From Chamaea fasciata (taxonomy: Eukaryota > Chordata > Aves > Passeriformes > Sylviidae), in assembly GCA_029207755.1 (NCBI GenBank), contig JARCOQ010000006.1, forward strand, positions 9,952,513-10,016,512: 64,000 nt of DNA, written 5' to 3'. The notes beneath the pieces are model-generated. The model saw only the letters and a program-made list of their open reading frames with translations, was not told the DNA's origin and ran no database searches. This document shows positions 13,220 to 25,235 of this stretch, one piece after another (within the stretch, counting starts at the first letter, position 1; each line of letters starts with the position of its first letter). The translations under genes and the position numbers were made by a program.

Positions 13220-16200
13220 TATTTTAATTCTTTTCTATTTGTCTTAACACCATGAAGCTGTGGTGCCAGAAGAGGATTATCCTTGGTTGGGTACTGAGGA
13301 TACACACCCTGAAAAGGAAGATCTTCCCTGAAGAATTTAAATGTTAAAAGATATGAAAAGCAAATGAATACGATTACCCTGGGAAAGAGAGGAAAAGAAA
13401 GGGATAGAACTGTTCAGTATCACAGGACACAGCCTCAAGAGGACTTTTGAATTTTCAGAGAACAGAAACATATCTGGGAACACATGTACCTGTCACAGTT
13501 ACATTTGTCCTGACAGCATCCTGCCTTCCTGTCAGCCTAAAGGGTGGGAAAACATAACCCGTGGAGCATCCCTGTACCTCTTTTCCAGCTGCTCATGGAG
13601 CTTAGGTTTTTAGCTTAAAGCAGATGCTGGGCATGCCTAAACACACCTAAGACAGCTAAAGCTAGGAAAGATGAATACCGAGTGATGGGAATTTGAATGA
13701 GAGTTTTGCCTCAAAGTCAAGTAGAAAAGGCTGGTATTTTGCTTGTTTTTATTTTAAGGAATGTTGAGAAAACTTTTCCCTGCCCTCAGCCGTGATCCCT
13801 TGCCTGAAGGATGACACAAGCTGTCTGAATTCATGGATGAGCATAAGAATGGCTAAAGAGAACGAAGATAGCCCAGGGGGATCACAGGGAAGGATTATAA
13901 ACTTGGTTCTGACCTTGCTGAGCTTGAATTGGTACATAATCACACTGAAGATGATGTGAGTTTGCCTGGAGGGAGACTGGAGTAAAGAGATCAATCTCTG
14001 AGCTTCCTGCTTAGAAAGGATGAACATTTTTCCTAAGAGTTACCCACAGGTGATTGACAGATCAAGATCAAGAAGGACCAAGGAAAATGGCCTTATAAAA
14101 CAGAGGAAATATTTACCAGATGGGAGGAGGAGGCAGGGTAGAAACAGGAGTCTGAATTAATTTTCTGATTCTGGGGTTGCTTGATGAAACCATGGCCACA
14201 GCTAAACCGTCTCTAGTATAATATATTTTTGCTACTGCAGAGGGGTTCAGGGGTGCTCTAATGCAGCTTCCAACAGGCAGGCATTGGGAAGTCTTCCTGG
14301 AAATCCAGATGGTTTCCAAATGCTTTTATCCTTGCTTTTGGCAAGCAGAGGATACTCAGATTAAGAGCACATTTATCTGTTTAGTGAAGTGTTTGCTGTC
14401 ATTCTTGAAGGCTGCTTCTCTACTGCTAAATTAAAAGGGGAGAAAAAAAATTCTGCAGATCTGAACTGCCTTTTTGTTGTTTGATATGAGGCCATCCAAG
14501 TGTGTTTTGGAACACAAAGCCTGCTGAGGCAGCTTTGGAGAACTGTACAAGGTGGAAAGTAAGTTCACACGTTCTCCACACAATGTCCCAAGAGCAGCCC
14601 CATTCCCAGACAACTCCTGGGCAACCAGTGGATGATAAAAGAGCACCATGGAACACATTAGTGATTAAATACCTTGGGCAGTCATGGATTAGCACTTGAA
14701 CCAAATTCCCTGCTGTATTTGACATCAAACAGTTCAAGAACCGGGAGGAGCACTCCCTGGCATTGGTCTGCTCTTATGATTTAATTCCCTGAGGAACAAG
14801 AAGAGCAAAATCCTCTCACACAGAAAACTTAAAAGGAAAAACCAACAACCCAGGACTTGGGTAAATCAAATTCTTCAGTGAGAGTCACATCTTTCTACTG
14901 ATCCATCCTACCCACTTAAGGGCATTTTACTGAGAGGAGTATATTAAGACTTAAATAATCTTAGGTTTTCTCCATAGTCAAAACAAGGAAGCAAAACAAA
15001 TTAATTATTTAGAAAGCTTAAATTCACCCTTCAAGAAGTTTTTGTTCTATTCAATATTTGTATACTTGTTCAGTATTTAGTCAAACTGTAGTACAATATA
15101 TCATTTTAAAATAGTGACATTTTTGCCTATCCCACCAGTGATTACCGTTTTCCAGTTATTAATCAACACCAGTTATAAAACATTGATTGCCAAATAACTT
15201 CAAAGTTAGGATAAAAACTACCAATCCACAAGGTAAAACTTCCTGTGTGTCAGAAGTAGGGAGTAGAAATTGGTTTTCACATCCACAACCACTGCTAACC
15301 CAAAAACAAAGCAAAGAGCACCTTCGCTATATGGGAGGTGTTGGGTAAATTCTAGAAAAGGGAATAAACATCCTATGCAGAGAGAGAAAAAAAATATTCA
15401 TTTAGCTCTAGGTCATGGGACAGGAGTGAAAACTTTAGTAAAGGCAATAACAGCACAACTAATGCATTTGTAATAGAGGACGAAACGGCAGAGGCTGTTT
15501 GCAGAGTCAGATTCTACTGTTGTAGAAAACATTAGAAAGGGGAAAATCAAATCACAGAGAATACAGAAAGCAAAGAGGAACATAAATGAATGAGTAAAAA
15601 GTTCTACCTGGTAAGGCGCTCGCATCTTCTCAACATGGCAGCAAGAGCAGTGTCTCTCCTACTTCACAAAAGGTTGGATCCACCCTGGATCAGAACAGCA
15701 GCATCCCAGTTTTCACTGGGCCAGCTGTAAGACCTTGTGTTTTTGGGGCTTACAACCACAAAATCCAGCCCGGAGCTGCAACCAGCCCTAGAGGAGCTAC
15801 AGCCTCCTCACCATCCCTTTATGTGCTTGCCCCAGACCTTGCCCTTACACCTCATCAGGAGACACAGGTGCTGTCCTCACTTTTGTCCATCTCATGGGTA
15901 ATGGAAGGAGCTGGGAGTCTGTGCCAGGTGCAGCTCCTTGCTCCTGATGAGCTGGGAAGTGTTAATCACTGACTGCTTAATTAATGCCTGGAGGTGTTTA
16001 CCCAATGCCACCTCCAGGGAGGTCAGGGCTAGTAAGAGATCTATCACCTTGCTGCTCCTGTAAAAGCCTCCCAATGGCATCTTTAATTTTTTTTTTTTTA
16101 ATATTCCCTGTCTTATGTATAACAGTCCAGGAGTGCTTGATCTATGGATTTTTATTTGTGTGTACTTAGAAATAAACATCCACAAACACAAGCTTGCACC

Positions 16201-16323
16201 CATGCATGTGGATGAGAGGCATTGGGGACTTTAAGGCACTGGAAATTTGGTTTGTTGCTGTGAATCCCATTCTTTTCCATGTGGTCTCATTTCCTGGCTT
16301 GCTTTATCGATACAGAACAATCA
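13220..16323. other. unique non-coding DNA
   Basis: No gene or repeat is recognised apart from a short poly-T run near 16087-16101. Confidence 0.45.
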
Positions 16324-16785
16324 GAGTCATAGAATAGAATATCCTGGGTTGGAAGGGACCCACAAGGACCAGCAATCCAGCTCCTGGCCCTGCACAGGAC
16401 ACTCCAGCAATCCTGCCCTGTGCCTGGAAGCATTGTCCAAGCATTTCTTGATCTCTGTCTCTCTAGGGAGCCAGTTCAGTGTCTGGCCATCCTTTGGGGG
16501 AAGAACCTTTTCCTAATATCCACCCTAAAACTCTTTTTCATTCCATTTCCCTGAGTCCTGTCACTGTTCACAGTGCAGAGATTGGTGCTGCTCCTCCTGA
16601 GGATCTTGAAGATGATGAGTCTCCCCTCAGTTTCCTCTTCTCCAGGTTGAACAAACCATCAACCACTCCTCCTATGACTTCTCCTCTGGACCCTTCACCA
16701 TTTTCGTGGCCTTCCTTTGGGTGTTACAGCTCTATACCCTTAATCCTGATATATTCCTCAGGCTCAGGAAAATGGACTGTCCAAA
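16324..16785 (-). mobile_element. CR1 LINE fragment, 3' region
   Basis: The plus strand reads as antisense CR1: 'CATAGAATAGAATATCCTGG', 'GTTGGAAGGGACCCACAAGG', 'GAAGAACCTTTTCCTAATAT' and 'CTCCCCTCAGTTTCCTCTTC'. This is the subfamily with the 'ACCCACAAGGA' variant of the tail. The distal part after about 16735 is degraded and its edge is approximate. It ends roughly 200 bp before the LTR that starts at 16982. Confidence 0.9.
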
Positions 16786-16981
16786 ATCTAGATGATGATC
16801 AAAATCTGACTGGTTTCTAACTGCATCAGCACCCTGATCTACCTCCCTACATGATATTGCATAAAATATCAATGTTTCTAACAAATCTGGTAGTGCCAGT
16901 TGGACCATGAAAGCAGGAACATGAGGCTGGAGGTGAAGGAGAGGGAGTGACCTCAGTAGCTCTGGTTTGACTGAGCTGAAC
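16786..16981. other. short spacer between CR1 and LTR
   Basis: About 200 bp with no clear identity. It may hold decayed CR1 sequence. Confidence 0.3.
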
Positions 16982-17431
16982 TGGTGCCTTAAGTTTCAGC
17001 TTTCATGTTTTTCAGATTCTGTGCTGCCTACGGATGTAGTGCTGAGCTTCATATTAAGTGTTGGTAAGCTCTCTTCACAGAGTAGGGAGACAAAACAAAT
17101 CCTTTTCCTGCTGGAGACCAGGGACAATTTTCAGGCCCAAAAGCACAAACAACGGTGGACTGAAGGGAGAAACAAGAAGGATGGGACCTCACAACCTGAA
17201 GCTGTAACTGGACAATTAAACCCCAATATGCAAATGAACCAAAACTTACAAAAGTGTGAGACCTCGTGACCGGTTGTCCATTTTGTGACTATTTTGGGTC
17301 CACCTTGGGTGTAGCCCTGGCCAGGCTCTTGTGCTGCCCAAGATGTGTCCTCAGAGGCCTTTTAATCAATATCTACTTTATTCCCTAGCTCTGCCCAGTC
17401 TCTGTTTCAGGTCAGCCTTCTCAAGGCATCA
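16982..17431 (+). mobile_element. solo ERV LTR, family A (copy 1)
   Basis: A 450-bp LTR bounded by TGGTGCCT and AGGCATCA, an imperfect inverted terminal repeat with canonical TG...CA ends. It aligns along its full length with 35830-36288, which fixes the boundaries. A CCAAT box followed by the octamer ATGCAAAT lies at 17224-17235. The position equivalent to the TATA box in the other copy reads TTACAAAAG, so the TATA box appears mutated. No internal proviral sequence flanks it, so it is a solo LTR. I see no clean target-site duplication. Orientation is inferred from the primer-binding site next to copy 2. Confidence 0.85.
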
Positions 17432-18218
17432 AAAGCACCATGGGACTGCACCCTTGGAGTGCAGTTAGGGTTGTGCAGTGATTTACAGGCATCCTCAAGT
17501 ACCCGCATGGCCAAGAGTGTGTATGGAAAGAAATGTGGCAGAAAACCTTGGACAGACAGTAAAAGTACTGTTAATAACATCTTTGGGGAATGACAGTACC
17601 TCATCTGTCTGTGAAGTTTCTAGCACACAATGGCAGCCAAAAAAAAAAAAAAAAAGAAAAATAAAATTAAAAGATTAGCAGGGTTCTGGAACAGAGGAGG
17701 CTGGCAAGGGAAACATCCCCAATCTGAAAAAGTTCAGACATGGAAATGAGGTGTGAGCCCTGCCATCAATTTGAAGTGTGGCTGATGGAACACAGTGAGC
17801 GTGCTCGTGCTCGGGTGAAGGCAGCAGAGACAGCAGCAGATGATTCACAGCCACATGGCTCTCATCCTATTAAATGGAAATGAAGCATCCACAGCCCAGG
17901 CGGCAGCTCAGGGGAGGATTGTGGCTGTGGCCATGAAATAGCAACGGGTGAGGGATTTTCCAATTATTCAAACAACAGTGAGTGAGAAGGGCTGCCCTCC
18001 AGCTCAGAGATGCCATGAGTGCTGTGGCCACAGTCACACTTCCAGAGGAGTTATTTACAAAGCTTGATAAGCTCTCCTCAGTTCTGTGTTGGAACCCTGG
18101 GCACAGAGAATTTTAGACTCTCTGTGCTAGCAGGCACTAACCTGCAAGAAAACACTACATTTGACCTGAGGCCTTGGAAGAGGCTTCCAAGATTGAATGA
18201 TAGCACCAGGATTATGGG
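17432..18218. other. unique DNA between two LTRs
   Basis: A poly-A run lies at about 17640-17657. No retroviral gene is recognised between the LTRs at 16982 and 18219. They belong to different families, so this is not the interior of one provirus. Confidence 0.45.
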
Positions 18219-18622
18219 TGTGTAGTTTGAATAGAAGTGTGTAATATCACAAGGTGGAAAACTTAGAGTTTAAGGTTTTAGACTATAGTAATATATATAA
18301 ACCAAGGTATTAAGGTGTAGGAGAAGTCCTTCTTTGTCACCTTCTTCTTCATGGGTCTGGGTGGTATCTTGTAATTGGGTAGAAAAGTCCACATTGAAGA
18401 CCATGGGTGGCTGGTTATTTGGTTTAAAGTAAAAATAACTAGGTGTCATTTCATAATTGGACAATTTGTTGTTAAAAGGCCTTGTAAAGTGAGAGAGACA
18501 AAGGAATTTTTCACTTTGTTAGCTAGAACTCACAGCTTGCGAGACTAATATGGATAAGAGTTAATGAACATCTGAGTCTGAACATGAAACTGTCTCTCGA
18601 GCATTTAATCCCGACTCTAGCA
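18219..18622 (+). mobile_element. solo ERV LTR, family B
   Basis: A block of about 404 bp starts TGTGTAGTTTGAAT and ends CCGACTCTAGCA, consistent with TG...CA LTR ends. Towards the 3' end, 'GTTAATGAACATCTGAGTCT' sits where I recall AATAAA in related songbird LTRs, so the polyadenylation signal looks mutated. An ATATATATAAACC element lies near 18290. No coding domain flanks it. The identification rests on memory of passerine LTR consensus sequences, and the edges could be off by several bases. Confidence 0.6.
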
Positions 18623-18835
18623 AAAAAAAGAAGATAAAAAACAACAGTTCAGCACCCATTTAACTCACAGTTTTAAGGCTATGGGATATAGGGACTCATC
18701 TAGATCCATGAAAACCTCTCCCCTCCCCAGGAAAAAGTTGTATCATACTGGAAACCCACACTGGGGGTCTTCTGATTGAGGTCCAGTCTTCCAGAACCAG
18801 GGAAAAGTTCATCAAAATCAAGGGAAGTGCTTCTA

Positions 18836-19270
18836 TGTCGCATCAGTCACGGACAAAGAGGACACAGCACTTCAAATTTTCAGCAGCCCAAGCCATACTT
18901 TAATGTTACTGCCTGTTTTTATAGAGTTTTCAAAGTCATGGTGTTTAATTCTAATTGGTTGGTAACTTTCTCGCTCCTCAGTTCATTGGCTACAAGGTGC
19001 TCGTGTGTGTACGTGCTGAGGCTCTCTCTTTGCCCTGGTGTTCACATTTTTTCTTTGTGGATTCTCACGGGATAGACTTTTTATTTTTCACAGATGCAAA
19101 CTGCCTTCTTACAGGAACAGATTGTTATGCAAACTGATTCTAATTCTTATGATTTTTTTCTCATGGGAACTTAACAGGCTAACTTAGCTTAACTGAAATA
19201 GCAAGGCCTAATTATACAAGGCCTTTCTTTTATAAGGTTTTACCTATGTGTAACTCTTCTAGTCTTCCAT
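18836..19270 (-). mobile_element. candidate ERV LTR, minus strand
   Basis: Read on the minus strand, promoter signals appear in LTR order: CCAAT at 18954-18958, TATAAAAA at 18916-18923, an ATTAAA polyadenylation-like signal at 18899-18904, then about 65 bp of U5-like sequence ending ATGCGACA at 18836. The TATA-to-poly(A) distance is very short, as in avian alpharetroviral LTRs. The far (5') edge is uncertain and I found no target-site duplication. It may be unrelated sequence. Confidence 0.4.
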
Positions 19271-22200
19271 CATCTTTGGATCAGGCCCTCAATGAAACCA
19301 TCTGTTCCCATGCATCTTCACAATGGGAAAAACAGCTCCAGAGGAAGTTTGAGACCATTGATCCTCTTTGCCTTTTGTTTTTCATCCTTCACCATCTGCC
19401 CTCCCTTCTTCAAGTGAGTAGTAAGAGGTTTTTAGGTGCCCTAGAAAGAGAGGACAGAGGGTGTGGAAGCTGTGGACATGGATCGCTCACCATTCCTACC
19501 AGGATGAGTAAACCTGTGATGGCATTGGAGCAATGAGTGTGTCCTAAAGCTATTCCTAAGGTGACAATTTCTTAACAGGAGTATGGATATCAACACACAA
19601 AGGTAAATGCAGGTATTGCAAACCCACCTTTTAGTTTTCCTCATCCTGCCAGGTACTGAGCAGTGCTGAGTCAGTTTTCTATGAATTTTGTTCTCTTCTC
19701 TCTTCTATAGGAAGTTGCAGCCAAAGCACAAGTACCTTCAATCAACAAAAAATAGCATCTTGTGCAGAAATAGGAGAGCTAAACAAAATCAAACCAAATG
19801 GGATTGAGAAAACATATGGAAAGAAAACACCTCCCACAAAGCTTGACCATCCTCAGCTCAAAATTCATATAATCAGGAGAAATACTGAGATTCCCTTTTC
19901 ACAGCTTGTTCTACTCGTCTGTCTTAGGTGTGGCAAAAGGAATTGCTGAGGATTTGTTGCTGCTCTTTCCCTCTATGTCTGTTCTGCCACCTTTACTGAT
20001 TGGATGATACATTGGATTTTTTTTTTTTTTTCCAAAAGGAAACAGTTCTATTTAAACTCAAGCCTTGACTTGAAGCCATCAGAAACCATTCAAAGGGTGA
20101 AAAGATTTTCAGTCTTTTCTTTAAATTCACCTTCACAGACCATGTATGTCTGCCCTGCCAGGCCATCAGACAGCATGTAATCTTCACAGGGAGACACAGA
20201 TATTGAAATAAAGGTACTGAAATAGCATTTCTGTAGCTTTTTGTATAACCCATACAGTCAATGAGAAAACATCCCTCCTATTTGAAATCAATGTCTAAGG
20301 ATGGGATCAATGGTACTTCCACAGGTGCCAAAATCCTTTTCCATTGACTGCGGAGAGCCCAGACAATGACCTTGGGTCAGGCACTGAGCTTTTAGATGCA
20401 TCTACATAAATGAGTAGCCTTTGCTGTAAATTCTCAAGGCTTTCTGCTGCTTTCAGTAGTCAAAGGAGAGCTTTCCCTTCCTCTGATACTCTCAGCAGGA
20501 CAGCCTGTGAATCAATCCACATACTGCTTCACAGACAAAAATGATAATTTTTTTCTATATTCCTGGAGCAGGAGGGGCTGTAAATGTTGTCCTCTTTGCT
20601 TTTTTCCCCTTCAAGCTGCAAAAGGTAAGGCAGTGAGATCTTAGCAGAGAGGAAATGAAGTTCAAGAATACTCAGTAGAATGTCCTGTCATGTCATGTGG
20701 GAGTGATGCAAAGTTAAACTCTCCCCTGTGGTGGAGATAAAAATTTGACAGGTTCTGGTACGGATGAACATCCTGTAGCCAGGGACATCATTTTCAAGTA
20801 TTGTGCTGCTCCAGGTCATTCTTAAATCACACTGGCTGTTGGAATGATTGAGGTGCATATTGTGAACTCAGACACTCGTGGTTATTCTCACAGACAGAAA
20901 TAATGTTACCTTTTTTTTTTTTCTGCATTAGTGGTCAAAAAGTAAGTAAGTAAGTTAGGATTGTGATAAGAAAATGTGATTTGTGGGTTGGATTTCACTT
21001 TTGGCTCTTTTACACTTACCTGGGGTGGTGCCTAAAGTGTCAGTAGAACTGTAGGATTTCCACAGTTCCCCTTAATGTGGAAAAAAACTCAGACAAAGCA
21101 TTGCAAGCACGTCACAGAAAAAAAAAATCTGACTGGGGTTCCATTGCTGCGGAGAACAGGAGTCTTATCCAGTGCCTCAGATTAGTGTGACAGAGCCCTT
21201 GAGCACCTAATTTCAGAAGCAATCAGATCCTTTCCAGCCTAGTGAGTGAAGAAAAAAATATTTTTGCAGCCTGGTTGGTTGAAAAAGTGGATGAAAGATT
21301 TTTTAAGGTGCTTTTAGTGTATACTCAAACCTGGCTCAGATCTGTACAAGCCACCTCTGAGCCCCTCTGTCCCCCCAGTACACTAGTTTTCTGTTTACTG
21401 TGATCTTCTCTTATGTCTCCCAACCTGCTCTCCACTGCTGTGCATTGAAATAACCTTTCTTTAAGGCTGATAATAAAATGAATGTGAGTGTAACAATGCA
21501 AAGTACGTTGTATTAACTCCCCTAAATTCTCCTTGGCGACTTTCTGCAGTTAACTTGAAAAGCACAACAAAGTTAATGTGCTGTCAACACTCAGCTCTGA
21601 AAATCCAGCTGGGATCTAAAGATAGCAGATCAAAACCTGTCACTGGAATGGGGGCACAGTGCTGCTGCTGAACAAGCTGTCCTAATATTTACAGGTTGTT
21701 TTAAACAACAATAATGTACTGATTCCCCTGCTGATACAATCCCTGGCACCGAGGGTGCATTGCAAATATCCTGGATATTGGCCCAGTGTCTCCATCTGAT
21801 ATAAAGCTTCTGCTGGTGGCAGAATATTGGAAGATGTATGGCCTTCAACTGCTGGCTGTGGCAGGAAGATGCATGAAGCCGTGTGAGATAAGAAGGTCAC
21901 AGGCAGAGCTCACTGGATGAATGCTTCCTTGAGGATCTTTGCTGGCTGATATAAGTCAGTTGTCCCAAAGGGAAAAAGAGCATCTACAAAAGTCACAGAC
22001 GTAAGTGCCTTCAGAACAAAACATCACACAGAAAGTCTTTGATACAAGAGTGTTTACATTCCATGATTGGGGTTTGGGATTTTAATTTACTGTTCTGGTC
22101 AGGCTAAAAAAGGGCTGATGGAGGTTTAAAAGCTTGCAAAGCATTCCTTTACCTTCCCTTTAATAAAATATCTAAACGTATTTATTGTGGCTTCTATCTA

Positions 22201-22429
22201 CTAATTTGAGCTCAGCCTGGGATGTTTTAACTACAGCCAATAACAAACATAGGTGCTGGGTTGGGTTAGTCCCTAAGTGCATTGGAACCTTGGAAAAGTA
22301 GAAGTGCCTTTCATCTGTTTGTAATTCCTGGGTAAGAAATCTGAACAAGATTAAACCCAAAAGGCATAACTGGTAAATTCTTTTTCTGTGTGTTGAAGCA
22401 AAAGATGCCACAGTAGGACAAGAGGCTGG
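19271..22429. other. unique non-coding DNA
   Basis: No gene or dispersed repeat is recognised. A short poly-T run lies near 20017-20031 and a four-unit (GTAA)n near 20940-20957. Confidence 0.45.
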
Positions 22430-23070
22430 ACATGCCCCGGCCATGTGCACTCAGAGCCCAGAACCTGCCGTGCCCTGGGCTGATCCCCCAGCATGGGCAG
22501 GAGGAAAGGGGGGATTCTGCCCCTCTGCCCTGCTCAGGTGAGACCCCACCTGCAGAGCTGCTCCAGCTCTTGGATCCCAGCACACGAAGGACCTGGAACT
22601 GCTGGAGACAGTCCAGAGGAGGCACCAGGATGATCAGAGGAGTGGAGCAGCTCTGCTGTGTGGGAAGGCTGGAAGAGTTGCAGTTGTTCAGCCTGGAGAA
22701 AAGGCTTTGGGATGACCAAATTGTGGCCTTCCAATGCCTGAAGGGAATTTACAGGAAATATGGAGAGACGCTATTGACAGGAGCCTGGAATGACAGGACA
22801 TTGGGGAATGGCCTCACACTGACAAAGAGTAGGTTTAGATGAGATATTAAAAAATAATTCTTTACTTGTGAGGGTGGTGAGGCCCTGTCATAGGCTGCCC
22901 AGAGAGGCTGTGGCTGTCCCTGGATCCCTGAAAGTGTCCAAGGCCAGGCTGGACAGGACTTGGAGCAGCCTGGGACAGTGGAAAGTGTCTCTGCCATGGC
23001 AGGGGGTTGGAACTGTACGGGTTTTAAGATCCCTTCCACCCCAAGCCGTTCCACAATTTTGTGATTTTCT
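22430..23070 (+). mobile_element. CR1 LINE fragment, long 3' copy
   Basis: A sense CR1 of about 640 bp. Recognisable blocks in order are 'GATTCTGCCCCTCTGCCCTG', 'GTGAGACCCCACCTGCAGAG', 'TTCAGCCTGGAGAAAAGGCT', 'GTGAGGGTGGTGAGGCCCTG', 'GTCCAAGGCCAGGCTGGACA' and 'CCATGGCAGGGGGTTGGAAC'. The tail decays to CACAATTTTGTGATTTTCTG. It belongs to the same subfamily as the copy at 27444. Open frames across it are by-products of its GC-rich sequence. Confidence 0.93.
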
Positions 23071-25005
23071 GACAAGAAAATGTGCTGCATTGTAAGTACC
23101 TTGAAAGTCATGGCAGTAGAGAGGGCTTTTGGACTGATTATTCTTTATAAATAAGTGCCTCAGAAGTGCACTCTTTGCAAGAAGGACTCTACTCAAGAGC
23201 ACTAACAAGGCCTAAGCAGATGTGAATGCCACTGTAATTTTGTTTTTTCTGAGGTTTATTATAGTCCAGATGTCAACAGCTGATGAAATGGATGACCCAA
23301 AAGCTCAAAAGTGTTATGAAATCAAGCCATCTTGACAAATAGGTACCTGCTTGTCCAATATAACCACGACTCAGTGAAAAAAAAATTAATTCATTGCTTA
23401 AGTAAGATTGAACATCCTTAGAGGACATTTTGGGAATGCACTTCAACAATCCATGAAATACATTCAGGAACACAGCTGCAGGGAAGGAATAAAGCGTAGG
23501 CAATTATACAGAGGCTTGAAAAAGATACAAACTGGGCAAATTGTATGAATGTGATTGAATAAAAGCCTCCATTTTCATCAAATTATTCACCACGCACTAG
23601 CAAGGTACTTAGAAAATAAAAAGGGATTTTTTAAAATGAATGTTTGGGTTTGGATTGAGGAAGCAGAAATGAGGTACCTTAGTCTGTCTATCTAAACAGT
23701 GCATGAATTTTCATTGTAATTAGCATATGGAGATCCCAGAAGCAGCACTAGAATTTAAGGGTCTTCAACAGCATCGAAAAATAGGGATCATTTTATCTGT
23801 GTGCTAAATACAGGAGTGGTGCCAAGCTTGGTGCATCGCTCTTGTAAAGTTTGGCCTCGGGTCATAGTTGCTTATGCAAAATGCAATCCAAGATTAAAAA
23901 CACCCTAAACAATGGGGTTTAATGGCAAAGATAAGTAACTACTTGATCTAAACTCTCAGAGGCTCATCGTTCTGAAAATGCACTGCCTTGGACACTTAAC
24001 TATGAAAGAAGGTGTAATTAGGTCTGCATGTTTTAAAATCCTTATCTTAATGAATGTAGGAGTTAATATATGACTACAAATGAGGAGAAAAGAGGGCAAC
24101 AGTTCTGAAGAGTTAAGCAACAGTTTTGTCTCTACTTTTTTGAGTCTAAGAGATGGTGATAAAGTGGGGGCGGGAGTGAAATGAAAAGATAAAGTCGCAA
24201 GGGTTCATTCGAAAGCACAGATGGATCTGATTGGACACCGTATGAAACGCAGGCTGAAGGGTAGGGCAAAACTTTCTTTGAAAGACAAAAAACATGCTAA
24301 AATCGTGTCGAACTTCACCCTTAGTGAGTGTTATCTGACATCCAGGAGCTGTGCTGCCTCACTCTGCCCTTCCCAGACGCTGCCCTTAACGCTGTAGTGT
24401 CAAATCTCTTTGACTGTGCCATCACAAGGATTTTCCCCGACTGCAGCCAGCAGTGCAGCTGAGTCTCACAGTAGAAATGGAATAAAAGGAAATCCAGAGA
24501 AAAAAGACAGCTAAGAATGGATGAAACAAACAAAAAAAAAAAAAGTAGAGAAGGACTGAGGTGAGGGGTGACCTTTTCCACATTCCTAAGACTGCAACGC
24601 TGCAGGGGAGCAGCCAGATCCTCAACTGCTATTGAGAGGATAGAGAGACCCAGATTCAGCCTTCCAGACTTCACAAGGACTCCCCAATTTAGAATCCCTC
24701 TATAACTGGTGGAGACCGTACCACAACCCAAATGACAGGGAGATACTTGTAAAAGAGGCACTTCTCTTCCTTTGCTAGTTCTCAGAGCAGAAGTTTGCTC
24801 ATGTTTGCAGAGTTCAGTGGTGATTTTTGAGGCATGGATTGTGGATTTCTGAATATGGGTCGCTGTCAAGCCCAACATAACCTGGAAGAGGCTTTCAAGG
24901 CAGGGCTGAGGTCTTTTTTTTCATCCCTAATCTGTGTACTGAGGTCTAAGGTGTCAAAAGCAGCTACCAGAAGGTGACAATCAGATTATTTTAAAAGACT
25001 AGAAA
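23071..25005. other. unique non-coding DNA
   Basis: No dispersed repeat is recognised. A poly-A run lies at about 24529-24543. A minus-strand open frame at 24321-24878 (185 codons) crosses that poly-A as Phe repeats and matches no family I know. Confidence 0.45.
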
Positions 25006-25235
25006 GGAAGACTCAGGGGACTATAGACCACGGAGCCCCACCTGTGTGCTGGGAAAATCATGGAGCAGATCCTTGTGGAAGTAATGTTAAGGCATGTACA
25101 AAAAAAGGAAGTGATTTGAGGGAGCCAGCAGGTCATCACCAAATCGTGCCTGACCAGACTGGTGCCTTCCAGGAGGGAGTGACTTCAACAGTCGACAAGG
25201 AAAGGCCAGTTGGTTTTATCTACCTGTGTAGAGGG
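25006..25235 (+). mobile_element. CR1 internal fragment (reverse-transcriptase region)
   Basis: A frame on the plus strand reads GKIMEQILVEVMLRHV. This matches the CR1/LINE ORF2 pattern 'GK-MEQILLE-MLRH-' in the reverse transcriptase domain. The next recognisable block, 'CAAATCGTGCCTGACCAGAC', corresponds to the 'KSCLTNL' segment. A stop codon (TGA) follows the KKEVI residues, and the frame is lost downstream. The element is dead. No 3' UTR or tail follows, so this piece was separated from its 3' end. Confidence 0.8.

Noticed and set aside
24321..24878. A 185-codon open frame on the minus strand
   Set aside because: No recognisable domain. It runs through a poly-A tract as a Phe/Leu run, and nothing suggests real coding sequence.
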